Shown one piece after another: positions 21,528 through 31,845 of a stretch of DNA of 64,000 bases. The DNA is from Babesia bovis T2Bo. Taxonomy: Eukaryota > Apicomplexa > Aconoidasida > Piroplasmida > Babesiidae. The position numbers and the translations under genes were made by a program. The stretch lies in assembly GCF_000165395.2 (NCBI RefSeq), contig NW_026261571.1:1016501-1080500 (forward strand). Reading direction: 5' to 3'. The notes below the pieces were generated by a model. That model saw only the letters and a program-made list of their open reading frames with translations, was not told the DNA's origin and ran no database searches. Position 1 is the first letter of the stretch, and each line of letters opens with the position of its first letter.

Positions 21528-24500
21528 TTGTACACGATGAAGGGTTACGGACTATTTTCACCGTTTGCGTCTACAACGGGTTCTATACTTTTGGCGCCTT
21601 GTTACGACGAAAACAGTGGTATTGGAAGTCCACATTTAAGTTCTAACGAGAAAGTACTTAAGTTGTTAGGGTTCGAAATTAAAGAACAAAAAGAAACCAC
21701 CGGCAACATATTCGATTTGCATTTCGACTCGAGCATCAATTACAATGCTTTTGGTAATGACAATCCTTTCACCAATCCGAATGATGAATTTGGTGATTAT
21801 GGCCATTCGAACAGCAGTGTTGGTATAGGAGTGTTTACTACGTATCATTCAGTAGACGCCGGTTGTTTCGACGGGCATCTGTCGGCCATAGTATGGATGG
21901 AAATGACAGGTGCCCATGGCATGATTGCAATTGGTACTACGGAGGGTGATGTGTACCTTTTGGACGGTAACGCAATTGCGGAAGGCGATGCAGCCCGTGT
22001 GATATCTAAAACAAAGGTATGCAACACGCCGATTAAACGGTTGAGCTACAACGCTAAAACTAATATGTTGGCGGTTGCGAGCGTTGACGGGCAAATATCT
22101 GTCTGTGAGTTGACAAATCCTAGTGAACCAAAGGTTATCGACACTAGTTACGGCAAGTGGCGTGTGGGATTAGTTACTGGTCTTAGCTGGAACCATCGTT
22201 TGGGGCACATTTTGGCAACTTCTGGATCGGCAGTTGGCCCTTCAGGTGCAATGTCTCCATCGGACTCTAGTGGTTTGGTTGTATGGGATCTCAAAGCTCG
22301 CAAACCGGCCTCTAGTTTCCGTGATCCCTCGGGTCGTACCAATCCAATTGCCGTCGAATGGATGGCAGAACAAATGACCCAGCTTGTTGTGGGATATGGT
22401 GATGATAGGTCTCCTGCTTTGCAGCTTTGGGATTTAAGAAATTGCTCTGTGCCACTCAAGGAGGTTCGTGGTCACACCATGGGTCTTACAAGCCTCGCTA
22501 TTTGCCCGCAGGATCCTAATATATTGATTACCAGCGGACGTGATGATCACACAAGATGCTGGACTCTCGATGCAACCAAAGGGCCATTCCACGCAATATC
22601 CAGTATGCAGACAGGCGCCCTTAGCCATCACAAGAGAGTACAGTGGCATCCACACGTACCTGGATTGTTCCTAGCACAGAATACGGACGATGATATTTCT
22701 GTCCACAATGTTATGTGTATGACTCAGGAGGAGTCTTACATGCCTTCTTGGGTGCGTAACACTTCGGGTGTGATTTCTGGCTTTGCAGCGTCGGTTACAA
22801 CGTGGAATGCTGCAGGTGCTATCAAGGAGTATACACTTAGCACTAACGTAGATGAAGAAACTTCGAAAGCACTAGATGATTCGCTTCAACTTTTCTGCAA
22901 TCTTGCGGATTCCAAAGACCTTGAAAGTGTTTGCGAGCAACGCATTAGCTCAGCTGAAAACGAGTTTGAAAGACTTACGTGGAGCATGATGCATGCCATC
23001 CACAAGGGCAATGCAGAGGCAATTGTGACTACATTGGGATTCAAGATGCCAGAGCCCCAACTTGAGTCTAACATAAGTGCTGCCTCTCAACAGATAGCAA
23101 GCGGACAAATAGGTCAACCTGATATAACTGGCTTCAATGATCCGTTTAGCAGCACTCCATTAAACGACGATGACGGAGAGGCTTTCTTCAACTCACTGAG
23201 CAGCAAGACAAACGAGAACTCTGTTGAGTTTGTTGGACAGTCTCCTTCAACGGAGGAAGACACTCTCACCATTCAAGGCGAACCTATGCGAATTGTGGAA
23301 CCATCTTCTTACCTCAATTGGGGTGAGGACGATTTGTGTTCTAAGGTAGTGGTTGGTGACTTTGAGGGCGCTGCTAGCTTGTGTTTGGAGCGGGGTAGAA
23401 CAACTGAAGCTTTATTCTTGGCATATGTGGGAGGCATTGATTTGTGGCTTAAGGTGGCAGCCGATATTACTAACAAAATGGACAATCCATTACTGCGCAC
23501 TCTCCACCTTATCATGAAGGATGAGACCCACATGATTGTAGAGCAGTGCCCGCTTGATAGGTGGCGCGAGGCTCTGGTCTATATAATAACCAACTCCATG
23601 GACGTGCATGAAACATATAGTGAGTTGTGTCGCATTCTTGGCAACCGTCTGTACACATCTTTCCAGCAGGGCAACCGGGAACACGTGCTACCAGCGTCTA
23701 TTTTGTTCATGTGCAGTGGTGACGTCTCACGTGTTCTCGAATGCTGGGAACATTTAGAGAAAGGAAAGAACGCACTTCATATTCTTGGTGAAAGTGTTAT
23801 AAGGACTACTGCATTATCCTTGTCGATACCGGGTAACACTTCGACTGATTGTGTGGGTCGCAAGGCTGTTATGCTTGCTGAAACGTTTGTCGAATTTGGC
23901 GATCTCAACAAGGCAGTTCAGTGTTTGTCCTTACCTTTGATATCTGGATGTCCACAGGTCATTTCCCTTCTGGGACGCATCAAGGGAATGGGTAGCTATG
24001 TCCCCCCTGATCAGCCTGTTGCGAATATTCACCGTCAGATTCCATCGTCTCCTGCCCAACCTGCACCTCGTACTACTGGAGATTATAAAACTGCACCTGG
24101 TGCCGTCGCTGGTGCTATGTACCCTGGTATGCCAGTTCCATGGCCCTTGCCCACTGCAACTCAGCAGAAGGTTTCCAGGACACGCAGCACTGAGGATGCT
24201 AATCGTAAAATAATAGCGAAATCTGCTGCTGCACTGCCACAACAAGAACGCATGAAACCTGCTGATCTTGAATTCGCGACCAAAGTATTAGGTAGCTTAA
24301 TTTCACAAGCTGACACCACACGTGCCGCCCAGGACAACCGTCGACGAATCGCAGAACTCATGTCATCTCTAGAAAATGGAGAACAAAGCGTTGAGGCAAA
24401 CAATCTCATATTAACAATGTGTCGAGCTATTCATTCAGGGGATCATGTTAATGCGAATATCATTCTCTCTACTATCAGCACTAAGCTATGGAACACAGCG

Positions 24501-24545
24501 AATAAAAATTGGATCATGTGCTTGAAACGCATCGTGCCAAGGTAG
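21528..24545 (+). CDS. SEC31: COPII outer coat protein SEC31
   Basis: A single uninterrupted ORF of 1,005 residues; Met at 21537 (MKGYGLFSPF) is an alternative start. The N-terminal third is a WD40 propeller (ATSGS, VVWDLKARKPASSF, LQLWDLRN, VRGHTMGLTSLAICPQDPNILITSGRDD, VQWHPHVPGLFLAQ). It continues with the helical ACE1-like region (EDDLCSKVVVGDFEGAASLCLERGRTTEALFLA), a short Pro-rich linker (residues about 830-880) and a helical C-terminus, the known Sec31 order. Sec31 forms the outer cage with Sec13 on vesicles leaving the ER. The lack of any intron is notable beside its intron-rich neighbours. The Pro-rich linker is shorter than in yeast or human. Confidence 0.92.
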   Translation: MYTMKGYGLFSPFASTTGSILLAPCYDENSGIGSPHLSSNEKVLKLLGFEIKEQKETTGNIFDLHFDSSINYNAFGNDNPFTNPNDEFGDYGHSNSSVGIGVFTTYHSVDAGCFDGHLSAIVWMEMTGAHGMIAIGTTEGDVYLLDGNAIAEGDAARVISKTKVCNTPIKRLSYNAKTNMLAVASVDGQISVCELTNPSEPKVIDTSYGKWRVGLVTGLSWNHRLGHILATSGSAVGPSGAMSPSDSSGLVVWDLKARKPASSFRDPSGRTNPIAVEWMAEQMTQLVVGYGDDRSPALQLWDLRNCSVPLKEVRGHTMGLTSLAICPQDPNILITSGRDDHTRCWTLDATKGPFHAISSMQTGALSHHKRVQWHPHVPGLFLAQNTDDDISVHNVMCMTQEESYMPSWVRNTSGVISGFAASVTTWNAAGAIKEYTLSTNVDEETSKALDDSLQLFCNLADSKDLESVCEQRISSAENEFERLTWSMMHAIHKGNAEAIVTTLGFKMPEPQLESNISAASQQIASGQIGQPDITGFNDPFSSTPLNDDDGEAFFNSLSSKTNENSVEFVGQSPSTEEDTLTIQGEPMRIVEPSSYLNWGEDDLCSKVVVGDFEGAASLCLERGRTTEALFLAYVGGIDLWLKVAADITNKMDNPLLRTLHLIMKDETHMIVEQCPLDRWREALVYIITNSMDVHETYSELCRILGNRLYTSFQQGNREHVLPASILFMCSGDVSRVLECWEHLEKGKNALHILGESVIRTTALSLSIPGNTSTDCVGRKAVMLAETFVEFGDLNKAVQCLSLPLISGCPQVISLLGRIKGMGSYVPPDQPVANIHRQIPSSPAQPAPRTTGDYKTAPGAVAGAMYPGMPVPWPLPTATQQKVSRTRSTEDANRKIIAKSAAALPQQERMKPADLEFATKVLGSLISQADTTRAAQDNRRRIAELMSSLENGEQSVEANNLILTMCRAIHSGDHVNANIILSTISTKLWNTANKNWIMCLKRIVPR

Positions 24546-24736
24546 TTATAATACACCAATAAGGTTATCGTTTTTAACAGACTCGTTATGTCTTAACTTA
24601 CTGTTTTATACAAAGTTTAAAATATAAATAATGTACCCAAGTTTATGCATTTATTAATTTTAAAATGATTATTTTGTGATTTGTAGTGTAACACTTAAGA
24701 CCCATTTTGCCAAGCATTATTGCCGTTACATTTTTC

Positions 24737-26954
24737 TTAGCACCCCCAACATGATGGCGTACGCCGCCTGAGTAAACTGTTTTGATACCAATTGATTTGG
24801 AAAACTGTGTTTGAAATGAAACTTTGACTGAATAAAATGGAGTTGGCTACATTCGCTCGGAAAAAAACCGGCCCTCCAAGACAAACAGGGGGGCGTACAA
24901 TTATCTCACTTTTGGCATTGAGAGAATTGTTCAAGGATTCCTGACAATCAAAACCAAGTTCTTGTGGTGTCACAGTACAACCTTCCGTATGTCTAAAAAT
25001 AGGGTGGTATACTGTTCTATAGTGCTGATAATTGTTGCCGTGGAACCCATAAAATAGGACACGTTCCATCGTTGAATCCTTATAATTTACATTCTGATTT
25101 TCATTTTCAACAAAATCCATGTATTCATCCTCATTTACCATGCCCATTTCACATTCCCCTGATGATTCATAATCCGTATTGTCGTACATTGGCAATACGG
25201 GTACGTTAAAGCTGGACCCACTGCACATATCTCTTATATTGGAAAAGAAACGGAAAATCCCACTCGCTTCGCTTTGACATTGATGTTCGTTAGACTCTTC
25301 TCTCCCTTGGGGGCATGCATACATGCTACTACATTTGCGAAAAGAGTCGTCGTTTTCTTCATCTATATTCCCTTGAGCATTGTCACAGCATGCCGACATT
25401 CGTCGTTGGTTTTGTTTTGTATTATCTTCATATGCTTGTTCCAATGTTCCATTGTTGACACTACCTTCACCATAGTTTTCTTCAGTCATTCCATTACATT
25501 CTTCTTGATTGTATTTCACCTTTTCTGTGTCAAGAATAGTCTCACTTAAGTCGGTATTTTGAAATGTGTTTGAGTTGCCGGATAAGGCCGTATCATCAAT
25601 GGAGGGCATATTATTATGGTCAACGCTCCACTGACCACAGCTATATAATGATTGTGTCTGGTTATTCAAGACATTATATGACGCAGTATTGTTGTTTGAC
25701 ATGCAAAAATTGACCGAATCACTGCCATCATAAACTGAATGCTTGTCCTTTATACGTGGTGCTTCCTCTTGTGCCTTTAAAGATGGCGGATTCCTGACAC
25801 AATTTTCTTTTATATTCAAGTTGACGTTGCTTTGACCATTTTCGTAACCTCCTGGAGCATTATCATCGTTTTCCTCGCCTTTTCGTTCCTTCCTTTGCTG
25901 TGTGGCAAATATGTCCGTGACACTATTGGCAGGACATCCACTATCATAGTCGAAAACATTATCAGGTGGGGAATTAGATTCATTATCGTTCGTACATTTT
26001 GAACCATTTGTACCGCAGACGACTTCCATGGTTAGTTCACCGGATGAAGTCTGATCACATTTTATTACTACAGTAGCATTTTCCACATCACGAATATTAG
26101 TAGAAATATCATAACCACCATCTTTGTTTCGTGCAATCTGCTGCAATATAAGGGACTCACATTCTTCGCTGGCCTTGGTCCCTTCTAACGTTCCGAAAGG
26201 TTGGGCAATGAAAACAGGATCAGGGGATGTTGCATCACCTCTTCCTGTAACCTTTGGTGAAAGTATCTCTATGTTATTAACACTAGATGTCATTTGGGGG
26301 CTGTCGATAGATATTATACTAGGTCCAGTTCTATCAACAACTTCAACAACATTCAACGCCATATTGTTGGGAATGTTAGCGACCTGTAAGTTACTCTTAG
26401 TTGGAGTTGCAGTGACTCTCCTATCATGTCCCATACCTTTTCCTTGCGGATGAGTATTTTTAATCAATGATTTAATATTCTCTTCACTCTGTTTTGTCAT
26501 ACCCCTGTTAGAGGGCCTGTGGACATTCAATGAGTGAATTCCGACTAATTCATGTTTAGGAATCTCGGACAATGTTTCTTGGATGTGACACGTTGATACA
26601 TTCATTTCTTCTACTGAAGCATACCTTTTTGATATATTGGTTAAAAATTGATCATCTAAATGGTGGGCTTTATGTGGGAAATCTGATCTCATGGAGGCTA
26701 TTCGGCTTAATGATTTAATATTATCCAAATTTGTCACTATTTTCCCTTCTACAATGCTATGATGATTGATGTCCCAAACACCCGCTTGTTTATAGAACAC
26801 TTCACTATCTTGGTATCCACTTGGTGACGCAACACAATGTTCTATGTTTGATATTGGCATTGGAGGACGTTGTATGGGATTGTCCTGCAAATCATAACAA
26901 ATATATGAATTGATCACGTACCTCCCTATGATTATTGTCATTTATCGCCTTCAT
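24737..26954 (-). CDS. Unknown Asn/Ser-rich protein, 726 residues
   Basis: The large exon (24737-26884) follows a small first exon (26922-26954) across a 37-nt intron with clean GT/CAG ends. The first exon begins ATG-AAG-GCG and gives MKAINDNNHRE joined to DNPIQRPPMP. Without this splice the frame would start at an intronic Met at 26941. The body is hydrophilic, rich in Asn, Ser, Asp and Glu, with no recognisable domain or membrane segment. Short N-rich low-complexity stretches are common in apicomplexan proteins. Near the C-terminus there is a more ordered Cys- and aromatic-containing stretch (RVLFYGFHGNNYQHYRTVYH). Function is unknown. Confidence 0.7.
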
Positions 26955-27365
26955 TTTTACTTTAGCATCAAATACGAGCTTTATTGGGTCTTATAAATAG
27001 ATGTATTTCTCGTATTATATCGTAAAACAGAAAACTCTATATATTTGCAAAACAAAGGTTACAATAAATAACTGTAGAGTCATAATATGGAATATTATTT
27101 GATTAATACATGATGAGCACTACATATATATGTAATGTTTTCCTATGTAGATGTTGATTCACTAAAACCGGGAAAGACTCTTTTCTACAATCTGATCTAT
27201 TTGTCAATTTTAACAATAAAATGCCCAATTTGAGTAACTATGTTTAAAAAGTATATACGGCTTTGATATATTAATTATGAGTTAAGCATGCCTATAGTGG
27301 AAGTATACTTGATACCTGACTCTCAAGCATCATAACATTATTGCATGCCTTTTTATGACCTGCAT
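26955..27365. other. Intergenic, AT-rich
   Basis: Very AT-rich spacer between the start of the Asn/Ser-rich gene and the end of the Rpp21 gene, both minus strand. Nothing recognised. Confidence 0.4.
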
Positions 27366-27890
27366 TTATGGTTCGTTAGATATCCCATCTTTTGGAAGGG
27401 ACATCATGTTATCACAGGGTTCTAGTTTCGTTCTGCGAGTTCTCGTGCATATACAACATGTTACTGCCATCCAATCATATAAAGATGCATCTATTAACAC
27501 TTCATCGGTAACATGGTCATTTTTCAGTATAGCCACGGTCGAGTCATGGTAACGTTCACGTTTGTTTCCGGGATCAGATTGCAACATGTTTCCATGGCTC
27601 TCTGCCCTAACAACAGCGTTGACTCCTGGTAAGAGTACAGTATTGCAACCTTTGCAGAAATAACGTTTAAATGATGCATGAAGTCTTATAACATGTTTCT
27701 GTGCAATTTCTCTCAATTCTTTTACATAACTCCTACTGATATTAGGACACACGGTACTCATGATTCCTGCTGCATCGAGCAAGAAGTTTAAACGTTTTAC
27801 ATGCACATTATTAGCGTATGCTGACTTAATGGCTTCGTCATTGTTTCGCGCCTTTTCGGCATGGGTTGCATATTTGTCTTTTTTCATGGA
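27366..27890 (-). CDS. RPP21: RNase P protein subunit Rpp21/Rpr2-like
   Basis: From Met at 27890 the ORF gives 174 residues. The frame is open a little further upstream without an ATG, so a 5' exon is possible. The protein has the Rpr2/Rpp21/SNM1 layout: a helical N-terminal segment with VKRLNFLLDAAG, a basic helix (RLHASFKRYF), the first zinc knuckle FCKGCNTVLLPG (Cys 78 and 81), a linker, and a second Cys cluster TCCICTRTRR (near residues 144-147). Rpp21 is a zinc-binding subunit of nuclear RNase P, which matures tRNA 5' ends. The upstream limit is the main doubt. Confidence 0.8.
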   Translation of the reverse strand, partial: SMKKDKYATHAEKARNNDEAIKSAYANNVHVKRLNFLLDAAGIMSTVCPNISRSYVKELREIAQKHVIRLHASFKRYFCKGCNTVLLPGVNAVVRAESHGNMLQSDPGNKRERYHDSTVAILKNDHVTDEVLIDASLYDWMAVTCCICTRTRRTKLEPCDNMMSLPKDGISNEP

Positions 27891-28186
27891 GACATGGCGC
27901 CTCTGTACTTCTAAAGAAGCCAACCATTTGCCACGAATGAATATATGGTGAATAGTGTCCTCAGTATATTTGTTTCGTCATTACAGTCATATATTGCTTT
28001 TAGAATCACTGTGTGATATCCACACATCTTCCTCCATTCCATACCACATACACCGCACTAACATGCTTATTGGAAACGTGTATTATATTCATTGTTGATA
28101 CTGTAATTCATCATTCGTGGGTAGATATAATTCCCGCGCTGATTGAGGTGTATCATCGTGTCTAGAGCATAAAGACGGTGCTTGCG

Positions 28187-29102
28187 ATGTTTACCTTCCG
28201 TGGTTTGCCTTTAGGGTTGCTTTTTGGCCTACTTGTGCGCCAATATGTCGCATGCTCTTCATTAGGAAGCGCTATTAATAGCGTCTTTTTACACGTTAAC
28301 AATGTGTATGTCGTTGTGTGTTGTTTTAACAACGTTTTGCAGGTCGGTTGAGTGTGGCGATGATTTGGGCCGTAGAATCCCTTATTTCGATGCTCTTATA
28401 GAGTGAGTTTCTGTTTTATTAAATTTGTACAATAATGCTACAGGTGTGCTCACGACGCTCATTGCTGCTTCGTTGCTGTTGACGAGGTGGATGCTCACAC
28501 TGAAGGTCCGGGCTTATCTCGTCTTTGTTCATCATGTGATCTTGCCAACGCTCGTGTGATGAAGGGAGCCAGGGTAATGTTTATTTAAATGATTTATGTC
28601 ATCTCATTCACAGATTTCTCTAAAAGGAGAGAGGGGTTTGTTATATCATGCGTTGCTTTATAGAATCTAGTTTTTGGCAACCTAGACAAGTCATTTGGAG
28701 TAATACTGAACAAGCAAGGTGAGTTGTATTTACAATCATTTTACAAGGTGTAGGAATTTGTGAGAGTGAAGAGTTACTGGGAGAAATGGCCCCTGTAATA
28801 TCCCTAGCTGCTGCAGCGCGTAGGTTTACATTAGTCAGACATGTGAGATTGTTTTTAGGTGAATGTGACCGTCTAAACTGCGACTACTTCACGGTTAGTT
28901 TAATCAGTTTGTTTATTAACTATGGTAATAGATGTCTACATTAGAAGGGTTGGTATTATGTATCTTCGTCTTTACATATTTCAGTATCAACGGAATTCCT
29001 GGCACGGTAAACAAGGCTTGGTTTTGTTCCGGTACACCTAAAGATGTTTATTCTGAGGGCTTCATCACTGTGGTCCGCAGGCGTCGTAATTACGAGCTCT
29101 GA
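28187..29102 (+). CDS. Unknown secreted Cys-rich protein, eight exons
   Basis: Exons 28187-28305, 28343-28402, 28444-28573, 28614-28635, 28671-28718, 28754-28893, 28945-28952 and 28985-29102 join in phase to give 214 residues. The protein opens with MFTFRGLPLGLLFGLLVRQY, a signal-peptide-like segment, then a Cys-rich domain (ECAHDAHCCF, RLCSSCDLANARV), a conserved-looking VFGNLDKSFGVILNKQ segment, LGECDRLNCDYF and a basic end VVRRRRNYEL. No family is recognised. One exon would be only 8 nt long; it was needed to keep the frame between exons six and eight. All exons are shorter than 60 codons, so the gene is invisible to ORF scans. Its 3' end lies 43 bases from the 3' end of the next, convergent gene. 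Confidence 0.6.
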
Positions 29103-29145
29103 GTTCGTATTGTATTACATGTCATCCATTGGATGTTAAAACCTC

Positions 29146-29648
29146 TCATAATTCGTCGTCCGAATCAGGTTGTTCGAAGTCGGAATCATCGGCATTGTCG
29201 TAGCCCTCTATAACACTGCGCTTTTTGCATGAAAAACTGTACTCTTCTAAACCGAAGAGATTGCGCAACAACATTGGCAGGCAATCGCCAAATGCCTATA
29301 ATAACTAAGTTTTAATGAATGACCACTTACTGTTGCTCGATCTAATAGACTCCCTTCTGAGTTCGTAAATGCCATCGACGCCGCTTTAATAACATAGTTA
29401 CCTAGAATGAATCCTATGCTATCAAACACGGTTTTTTGGTAGACGTGGAGACGGTCATTCAAACATCTTAGAAAAGTCAATGCAGATGGTTTATTATTTG
29501 GCATATCTAGACACTCCACGATAGTCTTAATCAGATGTTTGTTTGCATTTGGCCGCTCCAACAATTCCAGAAGCTGCTTTGGCTCTGCTTTCTGTAGGCT
29601 TGGCGTTGCAAGCGCTACGCCCACTAATAAGGCGGTGAAAAACATCAT
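29146..29648 (-). CDS. Small secreted helical protein A (ends SDDEL)
   Basis: Two exons (29331-29648 and 29146-29295, intron 35 nt) give 155 residues. Met at 29648 begins MMFFTALLVGVALATPS, a clear signal peptide; an ATG-like extension to 29705 is less likely. The mature part is helical with a two-cysteine motif (TIVECLDMPNNKPSALTFLRC), continues across the splice (LDRATAFGDCLPMLLRNLFG) and ends in an acidic tail DSDFEQPDSDDEL. The C-terminal DDEL resembles ER-retention signals. First of four small secreted proteins in a row on this strand. No known family is recognised. Confidence 0.65.
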
Positions 29649-29775
29649 AAATAATTTAAAATCTAGTTTGCGATATTTTAAAAAATATGTTATCGCCCGA
29701 TACAACGCAACGCTGTGGTTTTATGGCACAGATAACCCCCGAGTTGCAACGCGCGTTAGAGACCTAATAACTATT

Positions 29776-30429
29776 CTATATCTTTAGCGGAATTGAATCG
29801 CTCGTCCTTACACACATGATTAGCGTTGGTATCGCTTCTGCCAGACACTGCGACAAAATTATTTTATTGTTAATGATATGTACACCGTTGACATTTAGTG
29901 CCTATGATGTAGACACCACCTTTTGATGGTACCGTAGTAGATAGATATAATTAATGCAACTTACCGTAAATACCTCAGTGTAATCAACCTCTTTGCCTTT
30001 CATTTCAGCAAGCTTTTGGGTACAGGCACCTACTGTAGAAGTAATAAATTCTCCAACGCACTTTTCGAATTGTGTCGGGGGGTTCAAATTACCACCATGC
30101 AATACATCGCTGGCGCAGTTTATGAGTTCCACTGGTGTGATATCTCCCTTTTGGAGGCAAAATTGCAATGCTTGTACAATCCTTTTACGACCAGTAGACA
30201 CCTCCTGTGATTGTATGGTATATTCCACTGTATCATCATCTTCTTCATCATCCTTATCAAGATCATCTTCTTCGTCTACAGATCCGTCTTCACTGGAAAC
30301 ATCATCTGCTTCAGCAGGTTGCTTTTTAGTGTCCATGTCAGTAGACGGTGGATGAGTGCATTGTACCTCGTATATTGAGACGACACAAAATGCAAGAGTT
30401 GTAAAAAATAAAAATAAGTTATACTTCAT
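29776..30429 (-). CDS. Small secreted helical protein B
   Basis: Two exons (29965-30429, 29776-29901) give 196 residues. Met at 30429 begins MKYNLFLFFTTLAFCVVS, a signal peptide. A strongly acidic stretch of Asp and Glu (residues about 35-65) is followed by a helical part with cysteine pairs: ALQFCLQKGDITPVELINC and FEKCVGEFITSTVGAC. The last exon uses a TAG acceptor and adds IILSQCLAEAIPTLIMC. An alternative AAG acceptor 16 nt nearer would end the protein after only six residues of the second exon. Resembles its neighbours A and C in size, signal peptide and Cys spacing. Function unknown. Confidence 0.6.
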
Positions 30430-30847
30430 TTTTATATATTCGGAAAATATTGATAGTTTGATGCTAAATTTTGCCTTATACCACATTAGCATTGGGTTAG
30501 TCTCCACACCCTCCAAGTGTACGCATCCCAGTTCATAACAACCACTAATAAGTTAACTTATTATGTACCATGTTGAAAACACTTTAAACTACTATTTTAT
30601 TTAAAGTGTGTATATATTTTGGGATTTTAAAGGACTTATATTATACTACCGTCGAATACTTCGTGAAAACAGATCAAATATTCCTGATCATATATCTATA
30701 ATCACCACTATTCATTAGGGATGTAGTTGTTTAAAAATAGCGTGGTCATGGTTGCCTGCTTTACCTGTATGTTCAAGCACAATGCAGCGTATTTCCTGCT
30801 CTACATACTTTTATGCGACAGCAGTAAATAATACAGCTTGATTGAAT
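30430..30847. other. Spacer inside the secreted-protein cluster
   Basis: AT-rich spacer between small secreted genes B and C. It should hold the promoter of gene B. No ORF or repeat is recognised. Confidence 0.35.
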
Positions 30848-31324
30848 TTAAATTCCTCTTATACATATTCTGGCGGCCCCGTTTTCATGCATTTTATAAA
30901 TGTTGGTATGGGCTTGCCGATACACTGCAGAAAGTTTGTATGCATAAAACCTTATTAAACCTACTTTGAAACAACGCACGTTATAATAGTCAAAACAGTC
31001 AACACTGCACTCGACTAACACGGAGACCAAAAATTGAAATGTGCATATGTGGAAACTGTGGTCTTCCAGGAGTTTTTGAACATGAAGTGCATTAATAAGA
31101 CATGAGACGCGTGATTCTTCGTTTTCCTCTTTACATATTTCATACGCAGACCTGATAGTTTTCTCACTAAACTCATGTTCATTTTGAAGCGTCTCCAACG
31201 CTTGGGCAATGATGCGTGACTCAGCTGTTTTGGTATCATTGAGCTCTTCAAGAATATCGTCTATAGCATATACCGCTGATCCCATGGCGAAAATCGCCAT
31301 TAGAAAGGCCGCTAAGTTAGCCAT
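30848..31324 (-). CDS. Small secreted helical protein C
   Basis: From Met at 31324 the frame starts MANLAAFLMAIFAMGSAVYA, a signal peptide, and continues through a helical region with a two-Cys motif (AYEICKEENEESRVSC). An upstream in-frame Met at 31333 is possible. The C-terminal half (after LLEDHS) is hydrophobic and looks less like coding sequence; an unrecognised intron may lie there, so the 3' end is doubtful. The start overlaps the 3' end of gene D as read without splicing. Part of the tandem cluster with A, B and D. Confidence 0.55.
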   Translation of the reverse strand: MANLAAFLMAIFAMGSAVYAIDDILEELNDTKTAESRIIAQALETLQNEHEFSEKTIRSAYEICKEENEESRVSCLINALHVQKLLEDHSFHICTFQFLVSVLVECSVDCFDYYNVRCFKVGLIRFYAYKLSAVYRQAHTNIYKMHENGAARICIRGI

Positions 31325-31742
31325 CGATACCAACTAAGCAGCGCATAAATATGGGTATACAGTCGCCTACACAGCTTGTGCAATCGAAAAGTTCTTTATT
31401 CTCTTCCTCAGCGCTAGTACACCTCGAGTAACAAATAGGTAACGAGCAACTAACGAGTTTACATATGCAACGAGGTAATATTCCGGTGAACGCTCCGCGT
31501 TTAATGTAGGAGTGTGCTATACTGAAAAGGTCTTGATTTTTGTTGACCTTCGATGCGATTATACTAGCTGCGATTTCAGCACCACCTTTATTGCCTGTTT
31601 TTGCCGTATTTTGTATTTCTTTTAGTATGGCAATAACGTCAGATTCGTTTTCTACCTTGGCGAACGATGGTTCTGGTGGCAAATGTGTAGCAGCCTTCAC
31701 GAAGGGTAGCGATAAGATAACGTAAATTAAATAACTATGCAT
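31317..31742 (-). CDS. Small secreted helical protein D
   Basis: The ORF starts MHSYLIYVILSLPFVKA, a signal peptide, followed by a helical region (ESDVIAILKEIQNTAKTG) and a Cys-rich end (RCICKLVSCSLPICYSRC). Read straight through it stops at 31317, inside the start of gene C on the same strand. A 40-nt intron beginning after RCI (donor gtaaac, acceptor ctcgag) would instead end it at 31367 and remove the overlap. Which form is used cannot be told from sequence. Its Cys-rich C-terminus sets it apart from A-C. Function unknown. Confidence 0.5.
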   Translation of the reverse strand: MHSYLIYVILSLPFVKAATHLPPEPSFAKVENESDVIAILKEIQNTAKTGNKGGAEIAASIIASKVNKNQDLFSIAHSYIKRGAFTGILPRCICKLVSCSLPICYSRCTSAEEENKELFDCTSCVGDCIPIFMRCLVGIDG

Positions 31743-31845
31743 TATTGTATCGGTATAGAAAAAAGTTGGGTGTAGATTCTCAGGTGTTTTTACAGACCTT
31801 ATATCATTTCCATGGGGGTGTAGACGCGTAGTATTGCATAGCCAT

